Below are positions 24,851 to 34,285 of a DNA stretch of 64,000 nt, one piece after another. The notes beneath the pieces are model-generated. The model was not told the origin of the DNA. It was given only the letters and a program-made list of their open reading frames with translations, and searched no databases. The position numbers and the translations under genes were made by a program. Within the stretch, counting starts at the first letter, position 1, and every line of letters begins with the position of its first letter. The stretch is from Radiobacillus kanasensis (lineage in GTDB: Bacteria; Bacillota; Bacilli; Bacillales; Amphibacillaceae), in contig NZ_CP088020.1 of assembly GCF_021049245.1 (NCBI RefSeq), forward strand, positions 248,001-312,000, in the 5' to 3' direction.

Positions 24851-25964
24851 ATTGAATAGCTTGAGCGATATTATAAAGTTCCATATCTACATCTGTTTGC
24901 TTTCCTAACACACAGCTTGCTAACTGCTTCCCGATGAACGGTCCAGATGTAAGTCCAGAAGAACCCAACCCATTTGCGGTATATAACCCTTTGAACTGCT
25001 GTACTTGGCCGAACACGGGTAAGAAATTTGGAGTTACCGGTCTAAATCCAACTCGTGTTTCTAGGAGTTCGGCATCGACGAGACCAGGAGCAATATGTAA
25101 TGCTTTATCCAAAATTTCCTTTACGCCGGAAGCGGTAACTCGTGTATCGAATCCCACACCGTTTTCATGAGTCGTACCGACAACAACTCGCCCCTGGTCA
25201 AAGGATAATACGTAATGATCACTTGGAGGCATTAATACGGGCCATTGACTTGTATCAGTATCCTTGAGGCGCAAGTGAACAATTTGAGCTTTTTGAGGTT
25301 CAACTTCAAAGTTGATTCGTAGAGGTTTGAATAACTCTTTTGCCCATGCTCCAGCAGTTACCACTACTTGATCCGCATTCATTTTCTGATCATCGATATA
25401 TGCCCCTTTAACCATACCCCCATCTGCCCAAAGTCTAGCTTCCCCTCGGATGTATTCGGCGCCAAGCTTTCGAGTAGCCCGGAGTAGTGCATTCCTTAAC
25501 GCAGTCCCATCAACACGAGCTCCTCCACTTACGTGAACGGCACCGTAACCTTCTAGGAGTGGGGGGAACATTGCCTTTGCTTCCTCTGGGGTCAATATCG
25601 TTAGCTCTCCTATCTCCGGAGCTTCTTCCCGCCGCTTTTCTGCCCTTTTTACCATTGCTTCTAATTTTTTGGGGTCCGAGTGAATGCTAAGTGTTCCTAC
25701 CTGTGCATAACCTGTGGATGATTCACCAGCATCCTCTAGTTCACGAATTAGAGTGGGATAATAGGCAGCTCCTCCTCTAGCCAATGCATACCATGCCTTA
25801 TTTCTCCGTTGGGATAGCCAAGGACAAACGATACCTGCCGCAGCGTCTGTTGCTTGCCCCTTTTCTTCTCTATCAACTATGGTTACTTTTTGTCCTGATT
25901 TCGCCAAATGATAGGCTGTAGAAACACCGAGAATCCCAGCACCGATTACTATAGTTTCGCTCAT
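24849..25964 (-). CDS. FAD-dependent amino-acid oxidase-like protein (DAO family)
   Basis: A 371-residue flavoprotein. The N-terminal dinucleotide fold IVIGAGILGVSTAYHLAKSG binds FAD, followed by ATDAAAGIVCPW. The C-terminus has GLGSSGLTSGPFIG, the family's FAD-contacting loop. Relatives are glycine oxidase, D-amino-acid dehydrogenase and similar amine oxidases; the substrate cannot be told. GGAGG precedes the ATG. It starts 15 bases after the broken nucleotidase gene and was probably in one operon with it. Confidence 0.85.
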   Translation of the reverse strand: MSETIVIGAGILGVSTAYHLAKSGQKVTIVDREEKGQATDAAAGIVCPWLSQRRNKAWYALARGGAAYYPTLIRELEDAGESSTGYAQVGTLSIHSDPKKLEAMVKRAEKRREEAPEIGELTILTPEEAKAMFPPLLEGYGAVHVSGGARVDGTALRNALLRATRKLGAEYIRGEARLWADGGMVKGAYIDDQKMNADQVVVTAGAWAKELFKPLRINFEVEPQKAQIVHLRLKDTDTSQWPVLMPPSDHYVLSFDQGRVVVGTTHENGVGFDTRVTASGVKEILDKALHIAPGLVDAELLETRVGFRPVTPNFLPVFGQVQQFKGLYTANGLGSSGLTSGPFIGKQLASCVLGKQTDVDMELYNIAQAIQ

Positions 25965-25979
25965 TCCCAGTCCTCCTTG

Positions 25980-26504
25980 TTACGAAAGAAAATAGTCCCT
26001 TACTTCCAGCCAATTGTTCACTCTTACGTATCCGGTTTCGTGAAGGTTGTGTGGGGAGGTGAACAAAATACCTTGGCCAGAAAACTTCTTAAAATGTCTT
26101 ACATTGTCATCAATTAAGTAGTCTGCATGGATAATACTTTTATCCCCGCAAAAAACGAAGTTCATGTCATCGAGAAAACTAAAATGTTCCTTTAACCATT
26201 CGTATTTTGCAGTGAAGGAAGCAGGTACTTCCATGGCTGCTGTCGTAATATAAATTTCGTAATGCTCACTAAGTTCTTAAAGGACAATTTGACTGTTTTC
26301 GATGACTTCAAGATCACGGAAAAAAGTGGGGTCATCTAAGTACTGTCTAATTTCTTTCGCATATTGTGGGCGAAGCATTCTTAGTTTTTGCCCGACTAAG
26401 TCCTCTGTTGTGAGGCTTTCTTGAAAATCTTTATTATACAGGGATAAATGTTTGGGGACGAGATCGGCAATGACTTCATCCATATCAATCGCAATTCGTT
26501 TCAA
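25980..26504 (-). pseudogene. 5'(3')-deoxyribonucleotidase (NT5C family), interrupted by a stop codon
   Basis: Two frames in the same phase together make one NT5C-type nucleotidase. The N-terminal half begins LKRIAIDMDEVIADL (nucleophile DxDxV motif) and ends ENSQIVL-stop. The next codons read ELSEHYEIYITTAAMEVP and continue to CGDKSIIHADYLIDDN, the last catalytic motif. The stop TAA (26277-26279) is a single in-frame nonsense codon at a place where relatives have Arg or a similar residue. There is no frameshift. The start is TTG 26504 after AAAAGGGGGAG. The gene is either dead, read through at low level, or the base is a sequencing error. Confidence 0.85.
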
Positions 26505-26577
26505 AGTAGCTCCCCCTTTTCTATATTCTTTCATATTCTAACATAGGTGAAGCATAAGGGAGGTTTAGGTGTATGTA

Positions 26578-27164
26578 AATGAAAGAAGAGGCTGGGACAA
26601 AACTATAACTTCCCATTCTAAAGGCGACAATTAAAGGATAAGATACTTGGAATGTTAACTTTCAATTGGATATTCATTCATATTTGATAGAAAATGCGAC
26701 GTAAGTGGTGAATTAAATGGCGGCGCTCCGGCAGAATACTCCGCTTTCCGCGGGCACGGCCTCAGCTTCCTCGGAAGAAAACCACTTCCTTGAAAAAGAA
26801 ACCCGCTTTTTCTGCGTGCGATGTTTATTCTAAGAGGCTTTCCTAGTCCTGCGAGATCTTCGGCTCGCGCTGTTCCCGCAGGAGTCTTCGTATTCTGCCT
26901 TCGCTAAATTGATATTTTCTGAATGGTGAAGTCTTACGTTTAAACTAAAAAATTTAACCCTACTTAAATTAGTTCGATGTACTTTAAATTACTTTTTTAA
27001 TGAATTTGTGGGCTGTTCTAAATAACCCTCTTTGTTTATATGTTTTACATGTAAGTTGCTCATAACTATAAAAGGTTTTCTTTTCCTCATTTTATTAGTG
27101 TAGGCATCTATTATGAGTCAGTCATTTAAGGCATGTTGATTGGAGTGGAGGGTAATCGACTCCT
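26578..27164. repeat. Dispersed repeat copy A, left part (interrupted by IS110 element)
   Basis: It starts with the outer end GAGGCTGGGACAAAACTA, matching the inverse of the right end of the repeat at 56.7 kb. A module at 26730-26925 is over 90% identical to the inverse of 56405-56595 and includes the 12-nt IS110 target in inverse at 26875-26886. The end at 27133-27164 matches the inverse of 39322-39355. No credible gene lies here. The rest (26930-27130) is AT-rich and unexplained. Confidence 0.8.
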
Positions 27165-27281
27165 ACCATGAAAATAAGGTTCTAATATATGGAAAAATGG
27201 CAATACTAAGGTAGACGCAGCTCATTCGTTTTTTTGAGGAGAGCGCCACATTCTAAGATCTAATGAAGTTGGAGATTAATT

Positions 27282-28505
27282 TTAAGACACTTTTGGTTCC
27301 ACAATTGTCACTGTGTAACCTAAACTCTCTAATCTTCGTAGTGAATGCTTAACAACGGATTGTTGTCTTTGTTTGTCGAAGTAATCTTCTCCTAAATCTA
27401 CATACATTTCTTTTCGTGTTAAGAGATAATAGGAGATTCGTAATATCGCATGAGCTACAACGATTCCTGCACGCTTTTTACCTTTACGTGAAGCTGTTCG
27501 CCGGTAAAGTGCACCAAGGTAGTTTTTGGATCCTCGAACAGAATGAGCTGCTTCAATCAGTGCTGATTTAAGGTACTTGTTTCCATTCAACGTTTTAGAA
27601 GATTTACGTTTTCCAGCACTTTGGTTATTTCCAGGAACTAATCCAGCCCATGAACACATTTGAGGTGCAGTAGGAAATTGCTCCTTTATATTTGTACCAA
27701 GCTCTGCAAGCATTTGTTCCGCCATTTTTCTCCCAATACCAGGAATGGAATCTAAACGGTCTATATCTTCTTGAGAGTCTTCCATCCTTTTCGCTATCTC
27801 TTTATCTAGTTTATCGATTTGATCCGTCAGGAAATCGATATGATCTAGAATCGTTTTTATCATGAACCGTTGGTGTTCTTGAACATACCCTTGAAGTGCG
27901 AGTTTCAATTCATCCTTTTTCTTCTTCATTACTCCTCTCGCAAAGGTTGTTAACTCTTCGAGATCATCATTTCCTTCGGATATGGATCGAAGCATATCAC
28001 GAGCAGAAACTCCCATAATGTCAGAAACAACTGAACCAAGTTTGATATTAGCTCCTTCTAACACTTTTTGAATCCGATTATATTGTCTGGCACGCTCTTC
28101 AATAATACTTCGACGATAACGAACAAGTTCACGTAATTCTCGTTGGTTTCGATCAGGAATAAAACTAGCTTTAAGTAAACCGTGACGAAGTAATTTGGCT
28201 ATCCATTCGGCATCTTTCACATCCGTTTTACGCCCGGGGACAGCCTTAATGTGTTGAGCATTCACAACTAGATATTCAATATCTTCTGCTTCTAGTAGAT
28301 TGACAATGGGTTTCCAGTAGACACTTGTACTTTCCATTGCCACATGGGTACACTTATGTTTCTTCACCCAGTCCACCAACTCAATTAGATATATGGTTTT
28401 AGTTGAAAAAGTTTCAATCTCCTTTCCTTCTGTTGTAATGGCACAAGCGGTAATGGTATCCTTGTGGACATCCATACCACAAGCATTCTCAATGATTACA
28501 TCCAT
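27282..28505 (-). CDS. IS110-family transposase (DEDD/Ser bridge recombinase)
   Basis: A 407-residue recombinase with all catalytic residues of the family. The RuvC-like DEDD set is Asp12 (CGMDVHKD), Glu58 (HVAMESTSVYW), Asp95 and Asp98 (GRKTDVKDAEWIAKLLRHG). The C-terminal Tnp domain has the helix-hairpin-helix SIPGIGRKMAEQML and the nucleophile Ser296 in NQSAGKRKSSKTLNGN. A coiled-coil region lies between. The start at ATG 28505 follows GAAAGGA; an in-frame extension upstream lacks a site. It is intact and so is probably active. Enzymes of this family use an RNA encoded by the same element to choose the insertion site. Confidence 0.95.
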   Translation of the reverse strand: MDVIIENACGMDVHKDTITACAITTEGKEIETFSTKTIYLIELVDWVKKHKCTHVAMESTSVYWKPIVNLLEAEDIEYLVVNAQHIKAVPGRKTDVKDAEWIAKLLRHGLLKASFIPDRNQRELRELVRYRRSIIEERARQYNRIQKVLEGANIKLGSVVSDIMGVSARDMLRSISEGNDDLEELTTFARGVMKKKKDELKLALQGYVQEHQRFMIKTILDHIDFLTDQIDKLDKEIAKRMEDSQEDIDRLDSIPGIGRKMAEQMLAELGTNIKEQFPTAPQMCSWAGLVPGNNQSAGKRKSSKTLNGNKYLKSALIEAAHSVRGSKNYLGALYRRTASRKGKKRAGIVVAHAILRISYYLLTRKEMYVDLGEDYFDKQRQQSVVKHSLRRLESLGYTVTIVEPKVS

Positions 28506-28514
28506 TGAAAACAT

Positions 28515-28688
28515 CCTTTCTACGGCAAATAATAATGGAGGCTGGCGCAACAACCAGAATAGGGTTAATCTACCATGAGTGCTTCCCTTAAAAGGAGCAA
28601 CAGTCTGTGATGCACCGTGGTCGAAGGAGTCAGACTGCGGGTAGGGCTCTCACGCACCAAGGAGTCTCGACCTTCCTCATCCAGCCGT
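28515..28688 (-). ncRNA. Candidate bridge RNA (seekRNA) of the IS110 element
   Basis: On the transposase strand this region has two loop structures. First, GGTCGA (28667-28672) and TCGACC (28619-28624) close a loop holding GACTCCT (28660-28666) and CCCGCAG (28635-28641). These equal the left target and the complement of the right target of this insertion, GACTC-CT-GCGGG. Next, a loop with a small hairpin (TGCTCCTT/AAGGGAAGCA) is followed by CATGGTAG (28570-28577), the complement of the IS end CTACCATG at 27163-27170. A partial match to the other IS end (ATCACAGACT against ATGAATGACT) precedes it. TATACT at 28695-28700 could be its -10. The 5' and 3' ends are estimates. Confidence 0.75.
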
Positions 28689-28763
28689 AGCATCAGTATA
28701 GCCACACAATAACTATTTTCATTCTCTGTGGTGTATAGCTGTTTTCGCGATACATGAATGACT

Positions 28764-29161
28764 GCGGGAACAGCACGAGTTGAAGACCCCGCAGAAAAGC
28801 GAACTTTGCTTTTTGAAGAGGGGGGATGTCCCTGCGTCTCCTAGTGTTGCTTCGAAGTAGGCTTCCTCGGGACAAGGCAGCGAAGAAGTAAATTCGCAGC
28901 AGTCGCCTGGCCGTGCCCGCGGAAAGCGATTACCCGCAACGGAAATCAGCATCGTACAAACATCGAGCAGTCACTAAACCGATGGTTTTGTAGTAACTTT
29001 TACTATTTCGTTACGTCGCAAATTTATATATGATTAGTAACAAAATTCACAAAAGCGCCTTAAAAGAAAAATCCGAACCATTTCGAATTCTAATTAAGAA
29101 TTTTCGAAGCATAGTTCGGATTTTATTAGGATCAAAATACTTTTGTTCCAGCGTCTTCTTG
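28764..29161. repeat. Dispersed repeat copy A, right part
   Basis: The first 52 bases are identical to the inverse of 39269-39320, and 28900-29023 matches the inverse of 39148-39255. From 29025 to the outer end (GACGCTGGAACAAAA in inverse) it matches 55897-56040 closely. It ends ten bases from the protease stop codon. The internal hairpin AAAAATCCGAAC/GTTCGGATTTT (29069-29132) could end protease transcription. Confidence 0.8.
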
Positions 29162-29170
29162 TTTATTTTC

Positions 29171-31549
29171 TTATTTTGTAGACGAAATGATATTTTTAGT
29201 TGATAGTTGTTGATCACTGAAATAGCCAACTTGATCAATCTTATATCCATATTTCGTCACACTATAATCGGTAACAAGATTAGTTGAGATTGTATCTCCA
29301 TCTACAATTACCCAAAAGTCTGATTTTGTTCCATCATATGTTGCAGTAACATTTTCGTTCTTATCCTTAATTTCTACATAGTCATAGCCTGCTTCTGTCT
29401 CAAATTTTGAGAAGTGAAGGGCGACTTTCTGAGCGCCTGATTTCGTATAAGTGTGTCCACCTGTGTAATTGTTCGCGTATGGATGTGCGGTTTCTGCACT
29501 CGCGGATTCATAGTACCATTGAGCGGTTTCTTGAGATCCAGTTGGATAAGTTGCGGACAGCTGATAAGCAGTTGAAGAACTTGACGCGCCATTATAGCCA
29601 ACTACTTTTAAGAAATACGTACCTGTAGCTGAAGCTGAATACGAGATAGATTCACTATTGTTACTACTATTTTCAGATTGTGCTAAAAGAGTTCCTGATG
29701 AATTATATAGATAAAAATCATAGTCTCCAGGAAGATTTGTTAGGCTAGCTTGGATGGTACCTGCTTCACTGCTAGTAAAGGTGTAGTAGTCAACATCGCT
29801 ACCACTATAAATGTAACTATCGTAGTTTGTCCCATTTTCTATTTGATGAGCCTCACTAGTCGTATCGTTTGGCTCGTATGTGTCATTGTTTGTTCCAGAG
29901 TTAGAGCCAATTCCTACTGCGGCATAACCATCCGTAACCGCTTGGTATTCCGTGCTATTTGCTCCGTATAGGTCTACTGCAGATTGAAGTAAAGCATTTC
30001 TAGCATCCTCGAAATCTGCTTGTGATGTTAAATAGTTTGTTAGAGCTCGGTAGTAAATATCACCGGATTTATCTAACCCTATATCACTTGCAATATAATA
30101 AAAAGCTTTGTTTGGAATTCCACTATTCGTATGAACGCCACCATTATCTGCTGACGTATTATAGTAGTCATCCATATGACTTGGTTGATCATAAAGCTCG
30201 GGGTTTTCTAAGCTTCTTAATGCATCTCCTGGGGTGCCAGGTGTATAAACATCTTCCCCGAGCTGCCAATCAAAGTCTCCACTTTCGGCTTCGATAATAA
30301 CAGCAAAAACGTCAGACATGGATTCGTTCAGTGCACCAGATTGGTTTTGATAGACAAGATTTGCGGTTGTGTCGGTCACCGCATGGGTCAATTCATGTGC
30401 CACAACATCAAGTGAACCCGATAACGGACTAAAGGTTGATCCATCTCCGTCTCCATATACCATCTGCGATCCATTCCAGAAAGCGTTGTTGTAGTTGGAG
30501 CCGTAGTGAACGGTAGATACGAGATCGGAACCATTATTATCATAGCTGTTTCTTCCGTGCGTTTCATGATAGTAATCGTAGGTTAACCCGGCAAAATAAT
30601 GGGCGTCTACTGCAGCTGCTTGACTACTTGATCGGAAGTTATTATCTGAATCGGTTACATAACTTCCTGGCAAAGAGGTCCCCTGGTTTGCTGTATAGGT
30701 TCGAATTATTCCATCCATAGGTTTGGAAGTATCATATAAATAATACGTTCCACCAGACTGATAGGTTTGCAAGTTAACCGTTTCGCCATCTGATCCAACA
30801 CCAGTTCCTGTTGTAGCTGCTTCTTGAGTCATATCAATCGATTCTACGATTTTTCCATTAACAGCACTAACAAATACTTGTTTCCGGCCTGCTTCAGGTT
30901 GAATGTATTGAAGATCTACTAAATAGGCAGGCAACCACTTCTTTTTATCTTGATAGAGTACTAGTTTAGTATTTGGATCTGTAGAATAGCTCTTAGAGGT
31001 AGGGTCAAAAGAAAGAACCGTCTCTGCTTTGTGAATAGCCTCTTTTTCCGTCAGCTTTACACGCTTTTTCCACTTCACTTTTTCTAACTTTGGCTCTACT
31101 TGTCCATTCATGGAAGTGATCATTCCGTTTTTGTCTGTGTGTACGATAAGTTCAGAACCATAAACCGGAATGTCGTCTACTTTTAGTTCTACTTTGTAGT
31201 GAGTCATGCCAAGTTCATCTGTAGTAACGTCTAGTATGCTGAAAGACCCTGTTTTCAGTGAGAACAAGTCGCGATTTTCTTCGAGAAAAGAAAGAACGTC
31301 TTCGTCCGAATCAATCGTACTTTTGGAGATGTCTCCTGAAATGAATTCAGGGACTCCTCGTTTCTTGTCCCAATCCACCTTTACGTGCTTCTTCGTGTTA
31401 CTCTTCTCCAATTTCTCTAGAACCTTCATTTGTTCTAGTTTTTGGTCTGTTTGTTCATTCTTAGCGGCAGACACTTCCGGTGAAAAAGGAGTTGATAGAG
31501 ATCCAACAACTAAGGTAAGCATCATTCCTACTGTCAATGTTTTCTTCAT
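29171..31549 (-). CDS. Secreted neutral metalloprotease (M4) with PPC and CUB-like C-terminal domains
   Basis: A 792-residue exported zinc protease. It has a signal peptide (about 1-28), FTP and PepSY propeptide (about 45-245) and an M4 catalytic domain (about 247-549). The zinc site is HELTH (385-389) with the third ligand in GALNESMSD (Glu409), and catalytic-domain helix GGVHTNSGIPNKAFYY. A PPC domain follows (557-667, DTYEPNDTTSEA to YFLKVVGYNG). Last is a CUB-like domain (676-777, AHPYANNYTGG to FSKFETEAGYDYVEIKD). Bacillolysins often end after the M4 part; the two tails suggest binding to cell surface or insoluble protein. The stop lies next to a repeat element. AAGGAGTGAG precedes the start. 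Confidence 0.93.
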   Translation of the reverse strand: MKKTLTVGMMLTLVVGSLSTPFSPEVSAAKNEQTDQKLEQMKVLEKLEKSNTKKHVKVDWDKKRGVPEFISGDISKSTIDSDEDVLSFLEENRDLFSLKTGSFSILDVTTDELGMTHYKVELKVDDIPVYGSELIVHTDKNGMITSMNGQVEPKLEKVKWKKRVKLTEKEAIHKAETVLSFDPTSKSYSTDPNTKLVLYQDKKKWLPAYLVDLQYIQPEAGRKQVFVSAVNGKIVESIDMTQEAATTGTGVGSDGETVNLQTYQSGGTYYLYDTSKPMDGIIRTYTANQGTSLPGSYVTDSDNNFRSSSQAAAVDAHYFAGLTYDYYHETHGRNSYDNNGSDLVSTVHYGSNYNNAFWNGSQMVYGDGDGSTFSPLSGSLDVVAHELTHAVTDTTANLVYQNQSGALNESMSDVFAVIIEAESGDFDWQLGEDVYTPGTPGDALRSLENPELYDQPSHMDDYYNTSADNGGVHTNSGIPNKAFYYIASDIGLDKSGDIYYRALTNYLTSQADFEDARNALLQSAVDLYGANSTEYQAVTDGYAAVGIGSNSGTNNDTYEPNDTTSEAHQIENGTNYDSYIYSGSDVDYYTFTSSEAGTIQASLTNLPGDYDFYLYNSSGTLLAQSENSSNNSESISYSASATGTYFLKVVGYNGASSSSTAYQLSATYPTGSQETAQWYYESASAETAHPYANNYTGGHTYTKSGAQKVALHFSKFETEAGYDYVEIKDKNENVTATYDGTKSDFWVIVDGDTISTNLVTDYSVTKYGYKIDQVGYFSDQQLSTKNIISSTK

Positions 31550-31830
31550 TTACTCACTCCTTCTGTAGATTTATCAAGCGCTAGTAAAGCGGTTGATACT
31601 ATTCACACTAAATTATTCAGAAATTTTAAACAATAGTAAGTTTCTACCAATTTTAATAGAGGAGTAAGTCGTTTTACTTAGCGAAAATATAAGACTGATA
31701 GATTTGTAGTAGAAACGAATTAGTTATTGTTAAAAGGAAACAATATATCCATTAATTACATATCTATATTATGAATTAATCGGTTTATCTAATATTTTCC
31801 TGAGTGATGGGAAAAGTAAGGATGTATTAG

Positions 31831-31860
31831 TTTACAAGACAAGCGAAAATAGGATATACT
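31831..31860 (+). promoter_or_regulatory. SigmaA promoter of the amino-acid ABC operon
   Basis: TTTACA (31831-31836) and TATACT (31855-31860) are 18 bases apart, 52 bases before the start codon. The remaining stretch 31550-31830 between the divergent genes shows AT-rich DNA only; no riboswitch or T-box was recognised. Confidence 0.55.
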
Positions 31861-31911
31861 CACTATCTGAAAATTATTTAATTCCGACTATTCAAATGGG
31901 GGTTTAAGGAA

Positions 31912-32742
31912 ATGAAAAAACTTTTATTCATGTTTTTGACGATTTCGTTGATCGCGTTGCTAGCTGCATGTGGATCAAATAATGAAGATACACAATCTGA
32001 TAACAATGCCGAGAAAGAAGGTACGGAAGAAACAGCTTCTTTACATGACAAAGTCATGGAAGAAGGAGTACTGACTGTTGGTACGGAAGGTACGTATGCA
32101 CCGTTTACGTTCCACAACGAATCTGGTGAATTAACGGGTTATGATGTAGAGGTAGTCCGTGAAGTAGGAAAAAGAATGGGTGTAGAAGTGAAGTTTGAAG
32201 AAACGCAATGGGATTCTATGTTTGCTGGTTTAAATGCGGAGCGCTTTGATTTGATTGCGAACCAGGTGGGCATTAATGAAGAACGTTTGGCTAACTATGA
32301 CTTCTCTGTTCCTTATACGTATTCTGCAGCAGTAGTGGTAGTTCCAGAAGATAATACATCTATCACATCCTTTGAAGATTTAGAGGGAAAAAAATCCGCA
32401 CAATCTCTGACGAGTAACTTTGGTGCAATTGCAAAAGAAAATGGAGCAGAGATAGAAGGGGTAGAAGGCCTTGCCCAATCCATTGAATTAATTAAACAAG
32501 GTCGAGTGGACGTAACGGTTAATGATAAATTGGCAGTTTTAGACTACATGAATCAACAAAAGGATGCAGGTATTAAAATTGTAGCACAAGAAGAATCTGT
32601 ATCTGAAACGGCATTAGCTTTTAGAAAAGGTAATGAAGACTTAGTAGAAGCCATTAATGAACAACTAGAAGCGATGAAAGAAGACGGAACACTAAGCGAG
32701 ATTGCTAAAGAGTGGTTTGGTGAAGATGTTTCATCAAAATAA
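31912..32742 (+). CDS. Amino-acid ABC transporter substrate-binding lipoprotein (TcyA-like)
   Basis: A 276-residue SBP_bac_3 protein. The lipobox is LLAACGSN, followed by an acidic linker. The ligand-binding fold starts with [16 protein letters not shown] and [16 protein letters not shown]. It most resembles polar amino-acid or cystine binding proteins (TcyA/YckK type) and acts outside the membrane with the next two gene products. The fold ends normally before the permease gene, which overlaps or abuts it. Confidence 0.88.
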   Translation: MKKLLFMFLTISLIALLAACGSNNEDTQSDNNAEKEGTEETASLHDKVMEEGVLTVGTEGTYAPFTFHNESGELTGYDVEVVREVGKRMGVEVKFEETQWDSMFAGLNAERFDLIANQVGINEERLANYDFSVPYTYSAAVVVVPEDNTSITSFEDLEGKKSAQSLTSNFGAIAKENGAEIEGVEGLAQSIELIKQGRVDVTVNDKLAVLDYMNQQKDAGIKIVAQEESVSETALAFRKGNEDLVEAINEQLEAMKEDGTLSEIAKEWFGEDVSSK

Positions 32743-33430
32743 TGTGCTGCTAACGATTACAGGTGACATGCATGGGTGGGAGTTGTTTGTAAACTCCCTT
32801 TGGCCAATGATTCAAGGGGGAATCCAATATACAATTCCCCTTACGCTTATTTCGTTCTTTTTTGGGCTTTTACTCGCTTTGGTAATTGCGGTTATGAGGC
32901 TTTCTCCCATTGCGATTGTAAGAGCACCTGCTGTCGCATTTGTTTCAGCTATTAGAGGTACGCCTTTACTCGTGCAATTATTTATCGTCTTTTACGGGCT
33001 GCCCAACTTAAATGTTACAATAGATCCCTTTCCGAGTGCCGTTATCGCATTTTCATTGAATGTTGGCGCGTATGCCTCGGAGATTATTCGAGCTTCTATT
33101 TTGTCGATTCCGAAGGGGCAATGGGAGGCAGGCTACACGATTGGAATGACCTATAACCAGGCGTTGCGAAGAATTGTATTGCCACAAGCCGCTCGTGTTT
33201 CCATTCCGCCTTTATCGAATACGTTTATTAGCTTAGTGAAGGATACATCACTAGCTTCGCTTATTTTAGTAACTGAATTATTTCGAAAAGCACAGGAAAT
33301 TACAGCAAGAACCTATGACTTTCTATTACTCTATTTGGAAGCGGCTCTTTTATATTGGATTATTTGCTTTGTTCTTTCTGTGATTCAAACGTTGATAGAA
33401 AATAGACTGGAACGCCATATTGCTAAGTAG
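32726..33430 (+). CDS. Amino-acid ABC transporter permease (TcyB-like)
   Basis: A permease of the His/Glu/Gln/Arg/Opine family: [20 protein letters not shown] at the N-terminus, [20 protein letters not shown], and the EAA loop [20 protein letters not shown] followed by [20 protein letters not shown]. The start is uncertain: ATG 32726 (GGTGA just upstream, overlapping the binding-protein gene by 17 bases) or ATG 32768. Either keeps the whole transmembrane part. It forms an importer with its neighbours. Confidence 0.88.
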   Translation: MFHQNNVLLTITGDMHGWELFVNSLWPMIQGGIQYTIPLTLISFFFGLLLALVIAVMRLSPIAIVRAPAVAFVSAIRGTPLLVQLFIVFYGLPNLNVTIDPFPSAVIAFSLNVGAYASEIIRASILSIPKGQWEAGYTIGMTYNQALRRIVLPQAARVSIPPLSNTFISLVKDTSLASLILVTELFRKAQEITARTYDFLLLYLEAALLYWIICFVLSVIQTLIENRLERHIAK

Positions 33431-33441
33431 AGAGGAGGACC

Positions 33442-34191
33442 ATGATGTATGTATCAGTAAAAGGATTAACGAAATCCTTTGGAGATTTAAACGTGTTAGA
33501 CCATATCGACATGGATATCGCGAAAGGGAAAGTCCTTGCCATCATTGGGCCTTCAGGATCAGGCAAAACGACGCTACTCCGCTGTTTAAATGCTCTTGAA
33601 ATGCCCGATAAAGGGTCTTTTCACTTTTATGATGATTGGAACATTAATTTTGCGAATAAAGTAAAGAAAAATGACATTTTAAGCTTACGGAAGCGCTCAG
33701 GGATGGTGTTTCAATCTTACAATCTGTTTCCACATAAAACGGCATTAGAAAATGTAACGGAAGGACCGATCGTTGTCCAAAAGCGGGATAGAAAGGAAGT
33801 TCTTCAGCTAGCGGAGCGTTTATTAGAAAAGGTAGGTCTACAGGATAAAAAGGAATTGTATCCTTTCCAGCTTTCGGGAGGTCAACAGCAACGGGTAGGG
33901 ATAGCAAGAGCCTTAGCGATGGAACCGGAATTAATGTTGTTTGACGAACCGACATCTGCTTTAGATCCTGAGTTGGTAGGAGAAGTGTTACAAGTTATAA
34001 AGGAACTAGCCGGTGAAGGCTGGACGATGGTCATTGTAACGCATGAACTGAAATTTGCGGAACAAGTAGCCGATAAAGTGATCTTCATGGATCAAGGCGG
34101 CATTGTGGAACAAGGTCCACCAGAAGAAGTGTTAAAAAAACCAAAGCAAGAAAGAACCAAACAGTTTTTAGATCGAGTATTGAATCCTTAA
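33442..34191 (+). CDS. Amino-acid ABC transporter ATP-binding protein (TcyC-like)
   Basis: A 249-residue ATPase: Walker [30 protein letters not shown], signature [14 protein letters not shown], Walker [15 protein letters not shown], switch VTHELKF. This is the typical sequence pattern of polar amino-acid importers. The start is ATG 33442 or 33445 after GAGAGGAGG. The operon ends with a clear terminator. Confidence 0.93.
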   Translation: MMYVSVKGLTKSFGDLNVLDHIDMDIAKGKVLAIIGPSGSGKTTLLRCLNALEMPDKGSFHFYDDWNINFANKVKKNDILSLRKRSGMVFQSYNLFPHKTALENVTEGPIVVQKRDRKEVLQLAERLLEKVGLQDKKELYPFQLSGGQQQRVGIARALAMEPELMLFDEPTSALDPELVGEVLQVIKELAGEGWTMVIVTHELKFAEQVADKVIFMDQGGIVEQGPPEEVLKKPKQERTKQFLDRVLNP

Positions 34192-34221
34192 GCAAACGAA
34201 CTCATTCGTTTGCTTTTTGTT
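34191..34221 (+). terminator. Terminator of the amino-acid ABC operon
   Basis: AGCAAACGAA and TTCGTTTGCT pair around CTCA, followed by TTTTG. Confidence 0.85.
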
Positions 34222-34285
34222 TTTCGGTTATACTGCATATGGACAACTCATAGACTCTACTATCAGGATATAGAGGAGCTTTTCT

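Larger units (their letters stand above)
27165..28763 (-). mobile_element. IS110-family insertion sequence (about 1.6 kb)
   Basis: The ends come from comparing the occupied site with the empty repeat copy at 39252-39355. There the sequence runs without a break through GACTCCTGCGGGAACAG (read in inverse). Here GACTCCT ends at 27164, and GCGGGAACAG resumes at 28764. CT lies at both junctions (27163-27164 and 28762-28763), the core dinucleotide known for IS110 elements, with no other target duplication. The element has no terminal inverted repeats. It holds a full-length transposase and about 258 non-coding bases on the 5' side of it, against 117 on the 3' side. This is the layout of the IS110 group with a bridge RNA upstream. 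Confidence 0.88.

Noticed and set aside
26735..29040. Short open frames within the repeat elements, including 28693-28952 and similar frames near 39.1-39.4 and 56.1-56.6 kb
   Set aside because: They lie in repeated GC-rich hairpin DNA, have no good ribosome binding site, and similar frames recur only because the repeat recurs.
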